Source of the DNA: Ridgeia piscesae
Lineage: Eukaryota; Annelida; Polychaeta; Sabellida; Siboglinidae
DNA length: 64,000 nucleotides
NCBI GenBank assembly: GCA_025642075.2
Contig: JAODUO010000185.1
Location: 452,001-516,000 of the forward strand
Direction of reading: 5' to 3'
Shown here: positions 59,046 through 64,000 of the stretch, one piece after another
Layout of the letters: every line of letters starts with the position of its first letter
Numbering within the stretch: the stretch's first letter is position 1
Notes under the pieces: model-generated
What the model saw: only the letters and a program-made list of their open reading frames with translations
The model's database searches: none
Told to the model about the DNA's origin: nothing
Made by a program: the position numbers and the translations under genes

Positions 59046-59325
59046 AACATTTGGTGCAGTGACTAGAGCGACTCTTTCTCAACTAACATCCCTGGTTTGA
59101 TGCCGTGTAAAACCTTGGGCAATTGTTTCACTCTACGTTGCGACAGTTCCCTCTGCTATATGAATGAGCACCTGGCCATAGACAGTGGTGGATATTTCAT
59201 ATTTGTATATGAATAGTGTTCACGCATTAATTGTTACATGGCTGAATACTTCCCTGAGAAGACGAGACAGTGTTCGATTGAACACGTCTGCCTGTGTAAA
59301 GTGTAAAACACTGAACAATCCCGAT
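59046..59325 (+). mobile_element. SINE (family A, copy 3, tRNA-like head present)
   Basis: Head GGTGCAGTGACTAGAGC and B-box-like GGTTTGATGCC, then body GCACCTGGCCATAGACAGTG, CATATTTGTATATGAATAG, GCATTAATTG, and the end GTCTGCCTGTGTAAAGTGTA. This is the most complete copy and defines the family in this window. Confidence 0.7.
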
Positions 59326-59569
59326 TGATTCGATATTGCAATATATAAGAACTTGACCTGTACTTTACCTAGCATCAGGTCAGTTTCTTCTGTTGACTGT
59401 TATTGTATGTCTGTAGTCTGTACTGTTGTAATGAACCACCTCAGTCCGATTGCTTATAACAAAATCTTAGTCTACTGCTGTAAGTCTTGGCACATATGTC
59501 TGGTTCCTGGATCATGCATTTGATTCTTAGGTTATTCTCCTGTTGAGCCATGCATTTGATACTGACAGT

Positions 59570-60720
59570 TTAAGGCCCATCTGATTCTTGCTCGCTTCAT
59601 CTGTCGTCTAAGCCATTTGTGTGACATTTGGGCCATTTGTGTGACATTTGGGCCATTTATCTTACATTTGGGCCATTGACATTGTGTGTGACATTGGAGC
59701 TTGTGTGACATTGGCTTGGAGCATTTGTCTGATATGTGGTCATTCAGAGATTTAGTCATGAGTTGTGTATAAGCTCTGGCCATCCACTGGATAGTTTCGC
59801 TTTGAACGTTTGTCTGAAACTTGGGCCATTCATGTGATTTTTGGGCTATCAGTCTAACACTTGGGTCGTTCATGTGATTCTTGGCCCACCAGTCTGACAC
59901 TTGGGCCATTCATGTGATTCTTGGCCCATCAATCTGACATTTGAGTCTTTCATGTGATTCTTAGACCACCAGTCTAACACTTGAGTCATTGGTGTGATTC
60001 TTAGACCGCCAGTCTAACACTTGAGTCATTGGTGTGATTCTTAGACCACCAGTCTAACACTTGAGTCATTGGTGTGATTCTTAGACCACCAGTCTAACAC
60101 TTGAGTCATTGGTGTGATTCTTAGACCACCAGTCTAACACTTGAGTCATTGGTGTGATTCTTAGACCACCAGTCTAACACTTGAGTCATTGGTGTGATTC
60201 TTAGACCACCAGTCTAACACTTGAGTCATTGGTGTGATTCTTAGACCACCAGTCTAACACTTGAGTCATTGGTGTGATTCTTAGACCACCAGTCTAACAC
60301 TTGAGTCATTGGTGTGATTCTTAGACCGCCAGTCTAACACTTGAGTCATTGGTGTGATTCTTAGACCGCCAGTCTAACACTTGAGTCATTGGTGTGATTC
60401 TTAGACCACCAGTCTAACACTTGAGTCATTGGTGTGATTCTTAGACCACCAGTCTAACACTTGAGTCATTGGTGTGATTCTTAGACACTTGGCAGTCTTT
60501 ACCCCCCACTTGAGTCATTGGTGTGATTCTTAGACCGCCAGTCTAACACTTGAGTCATTGGTGTGATTCTTAGACCACCAGTCTAACACTTGAGTCATTG
60601 GTGTGATTCTTGGGCCACCAGTCTAACACTTGAGTCATTGGTGTGATTCTTGGGCCACCAATCTGACACTTGGGCCATTCATCTGACAATTGGACCATTC
60701 CACCTGATTCTAGGGCCACC
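59570..60720 (+). repeat. 40-bp minisatellite (second family)
   Basis: Core array 59945-60660 of about 18 units GAGTCATTGGTGTGATTCTT + AGACCACCAGTCTAACACTT, with decayed units on both sides. Unrelated in sequence to the 40-bp array at 49165. Confidence 0.95.
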
Positions 60721-62393
60721 CACGTAAACCCAAGGCCACCTACATGAGTCTACAGACAGCTCCAGGGACCAACTGATGGCTACTGCCATGTTGACATCAT
60801 CAATGACAAGGACTGTGATTGTTTTAAGGACAACTTAAGACTTCAACAACAACCCTCTGTCATCATCAATGGTGTACTTTTCATGCAGTCTTCAAAAAGT
60901 CACATTGTATTTTCTGCAACACAAAATGACCGTTGATATGTGTAGGGTTCGGTGTCACCCCAGCAGTGGTTGTGACATATAGTGTGACACTAAACAACTT
61001 CACTGTTGTCATTGTGTGGAAGCGGAAGGTGTCTATGACAGCGGTGTCAAGGCCTGCCTTGTTACGTGTGGTTTGTGCCATCGTCGCTGTGGGACCTGAG
61101 TATAACTGTCGTTGTTTCATTGCTTCCTGTCTGCGATGTGTCACCGCGCTCGGTTCAGTCATTGTCAGGCACTCGTAGGGTGCTGCTGATTCTCTTGGAG
61201 TCGTGTCAACAAACAGACGTCAATGTCATAGCATTGGTGTCATAGCGTCGGTGTCACGGTGTCGGTGTCAGAGCATTGAGAGCTGGGGTAGGAAAGATAT
61301 ATTGTGAAACTTACTTCATTCATGTTTGAGATAGTTTGTTAATAGGTAGCTTTGTTTGTATATAAAAAAATGCATGTCAGAAGAGTTTGAAGAAACAGTG
61401 GACATCTCCTTTCAGTTCTAGATCGATATACAAAGTATGGCAGGCTTACAAAATATAAGTTCTGTCAGAAAACGTTGTTCAGTTAACTGCATATTTTCAG
61501 TGGAATGTTTTTTCTTCTAAAAGTGCAGTTTATACTTTTGTAGCAATTACTCATTGTCAAAATTTGTTTAATGTTGTTAATTTGTATACGGTTCTTCCAG
61601 TAATCATTGTCAACATTTGTTTAATGTTGTTAATTTGTACCGTTCTTCCAGGATTCATTGACAATCTTTGAAGCATTATCCTGAAAGTCATTATTTTTTC
61701 ATTAAACATATCTGGTCAGTCTGAAGTGTTGTATGGATTGTGGCACTCATCAGTGGTCAAGTGTTTGCTCAGTCAATGATCTAGTACTCTTGACCGGCGC
61801 ATGGACAATCGTTGACTCTCACACCATAAAATGACTTGTCTCTTATATTTCTAACACTCCAGTGATTCCATTGAGTCATACATCAGGCTGTGTCTGCACC
61901 AGTCATGCGAGATATAGCTTCATATCTTGTATGACTTTGTATGACTTTGGCAGCTGTGATTTATTTCATTAAGTATACATGTGTAAGATTAAGTGGTTAG
62001 GGGTGTGCTCAAAATATATGTTGATAATATTCTTCATATGTTCTTAAATTGTGTGATTTTGAGCTGTGGATCTTTGCATTGGCACACAACATTCTAGCTG
62101 TTTGGTTGGTCCAGTTTCTGTCAGTTGTATGGAGTTCTATGTATGTGTGAAAGTGTACAATGGATGAGTTTATTAGACAGCGGACCTTTTATATCTCTCC
62201 TCAATGGGACGTTCTCTCTGAACAGCTTGTCTTTCTGTAAATCCAGTTTAGTTATTGGTGTTCAGATCTTCTAGTGTGGAAAGAAGGCCATTGAAGGTTT
62301 TGGATGTATAGTGGAATGACGCACTTTGTGGACACATTGAAATAGTTGTTTTACTGCAAGACTGTGGGTGTCTGTGAAGCACACAACCAAAGA
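60721..62393. other. Unique non-coding DNA with two short duplications
   Basis: A 17-bp repeat of GTCATAGC(A/G)T(T/C)GGT near 61225-61275 and a two-copy 55-bp duplication at about 61551-61662 (TTTGTTTAATGTTGTTAATT). No supported gene. Confidence 0.5.
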
Positions 62394-62456
62394 ATGGCCC
62401 AGTCTACCCTGACAGACACATTCGCTGGCCTGTTGAGTGTCTTCAGTCGATGGAAG
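62394..62456 (+). CDS. Putative alternative first coding exon
   Basis: It encodes MAQSTLTDTFAGLLSVFSRW and a Lys, then donor GTAAGG in phase 0, with a good start context (AAGAATGG). It could be a downstream alternative start of the unknown plus-strand gene, or the start of another gene whose body lies to the right. Short, so support is limited. Confidence 0.4.
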
Positions 62457-64000
62457 GTAAGGCTCGTTCTAGCTATGATCAATTTTATAAGCATATTGTA
62501 GTCTTAGTGCCCACAGTTCAGTTATCAACAAAATTAGCACTGATTACAGAATGTGGTGCAATTATAGTGTAAGATGCAGTCAGGGTTACATTCAGATTCA
62601 GTCAGTGAAGGGCATGTTTCACTGACTGTCTTGTCACGTATGAGATCATAATCACAATTTTGTTCCTTGACAAATAACAATAGAAGACAGACACTAGGGC
62701 ATGTGTCTGCCACATGTGAGGTGCATCATGGACATTGTGTCTTTGGTGACACTTCAATTTTTTATAGTTTGGAAAGCTCCAATGCTCTGACAATGAACGG
62801 TTTTATTGCTGCATCTGCCTTATGAAATAATAAGCTACATACAACAGTTGGTTGGTTTCTAGACGGGTTTGTATGGTGCATTCTACATTTGGGGCTGCAG
62901 TAGCTAGAGTACAGCCAGTTGTGGGCCAGGCATGACTCTACATTCCAACTCAGTGTTTTCCAATGTGTGGACATTGCTTAGGGCGCCATAGTGTGTGTAA
63001 CACATCAGGCGTTGGTTCACATAGGTTACAATGTTGTTTACGTCGGTAGTCCACTTGGACACTTGGACACAGCTCACTATGTCACATGGTGCATGTAGCA
63101 TAGTGGGTAGAACAACGACCTCTTCATTGCAGAACCTCTCTTCAGACCACCTTGCTCTAACAACGTTTGCTGATTTTGGTCACTCTGCCTTGCCTTAGTT
63201 CACACTGCTGTATAAGTGAGTGCCTGACTTTAGACAGCAGTGAGCAGTTGATGAATAGTAGATGAGTAGGGCTGAGTTCTTTGTAGTGAAATTGAGATGT
63301 AGTTTGAATAAACAAGTCTGAGGTAAAGTGTAGACTGGTGTTGTTACGTCCTGTGAATAAATAACGTAGTTTTTCTGCACTAGCATTTCACTTCATGCAC
63401 AAACTATTCTGATTGCCTTTCGTAATTACTAAATTATGCATGCATGGAGTTAGTACGTTTGTACTGATGGTAGCAGAGCTTGCTTCCAGTTATGGTAATG
63501 TGAAATGTTACTTCTATGAACGTGAAAATGATGCCCAAATTCCCTGTAGTGTGTATTCTGATACAGCACAGTTTGGCAAATTATCGTGTTCTCTAACCAG
63601 TTTAAAGACGCATTCCGAGGCGCCCGTCGTAAACTCAGACATAAAAAGTGAGCCTGTACACGATTTGTTAATTGCGGTGTATTGAATGTTACTGACAAGT
63701 CATGAACTTGTGATCATGGTAAATACAGCCATGTGGAATGTTGCACAAGAACGTTCTTTAATGATGAGTGACAGTGTTCTAAGGGTTGAATAGTGGAAGG
63801 TACTTGGTCTCACTGATGGCCAATTTCCTTGCCTCAAGCAACAGGCGCATGATGCAGTGTATTGTGATTTTTTAACGTAATTTGTACTATTAAGTATCCA
63901 GGGTAATCACTAGATGGCAGCACATGTCTTAGTAAAAAATGGTGTATTTTTTAGAGACATAATGTCACCTTTGGGTGATATTTACCATGATTTAGGAGGT
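62457..64000. other. Unique DNA to the window edge
   Basis: Apart from the SINE copy at 63083-63345, nothing is recognised. A 90-codon frame at 63413-63685 has no splice or conservation support. Confidence 0.4.
63083..63345 (+). mobile_element. SINE (family A, copy 4, diverged)
   Basis: tRNA-like head GTAGCATAGTGGGTAGAACA, body GAGTGCCTGACTTTAGACAG and AGTTGATGAATAGTAGATGA, end AAGTCTGAGGTAAAGTGTAG, in the same order as copy 3. Confidence 0.55.

Noticed and set aside
60881..61178. Opposed 81- and 93-codon frames
   Set aside because: No splice, conservation or composition support; likely chance.

Overview
This is a window of an animal nuclear genome. It is AT-rich, its genes are split into many short exons with GT-AG introns, and it carries non-LTR retrotransposon, SINE and MITE remnants. 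Minisatellites are exceptionally abundant. The two recognisable proteins (ARHGEF33-like and SDCCAG8) and the invertebrate-style repeats suggest a bilaterian invertebrate, perhaps a lophotrochozoan such as a mollusc. That placement is a guess. Bacterial features (operons, ribosome binding sites, CRISPR) do not apply, and most long open frames here are tandem repeats that happen to lack stop codons.

Layout. (1) 2212-14906, plus strand: 15 exons of a Rho guanine nucleotide exchange factor of the ARHGEF33 type. It has an N-terminal coiled coil, a DH domain and no visible PH domain; its 5' end lies outside the window or was not found. All splice phases agree. (2) 14907-23594: intergenic DNA between convergent genes, with a 2.4 kb array of 34-bp units and a 43-bp array. 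(3) 23595-40055, minus strand: a complete 16-exon SDCCAG8 gene (centrosome/ciliary-base coiled-coil protein, about 795 residues). One exon carries a one-base frameshift that looks like a sequence error. Its introns hold a polypurine/polypyrimidine array, a 24-bp array, a 29/30-bp array, two truncated LINE fragments and a MITE. (4) 40056-40351: a probable bidirectional promoter with an NRF1-type palindrome. (5) About 40290 to the right edge, plus strand: an unrecognised gene with a short first coding exon (42331-42393), a 948-base acidic exon of Asp-rich repeats (46988-47935) and a possible alternative first exon (62394-62456). It is interrupted by an 87-bp array, a 6.5 kb 40-bp array and another 40-bp array.

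Main discovery. Several minisatellites are amplified copies of exon-intron junctions of their host genes. Each unit repeats a splice site together with the adjoining coding bases: the donor side of SDCCAG8 exon 9, the acceptor side of SDCCAG8 exon 16, the acceptor side of the first visible ARHGEF33-like exon, and (as partial copies) the 3' half of SDCCAG8 exon 8. A separate 72-bp array in the last ARHGEF33-like intron repeats a fused acceptor-donor site (AG|GTAAG) about 13 times, resembling a recursive-splicing point. A second, technical finding is that 43440-44695 reads as a base-by-base mosaic of the neighbouring 1.3 kb segment and the 87-bp repeat, which points to an assembly-consensus artefact.
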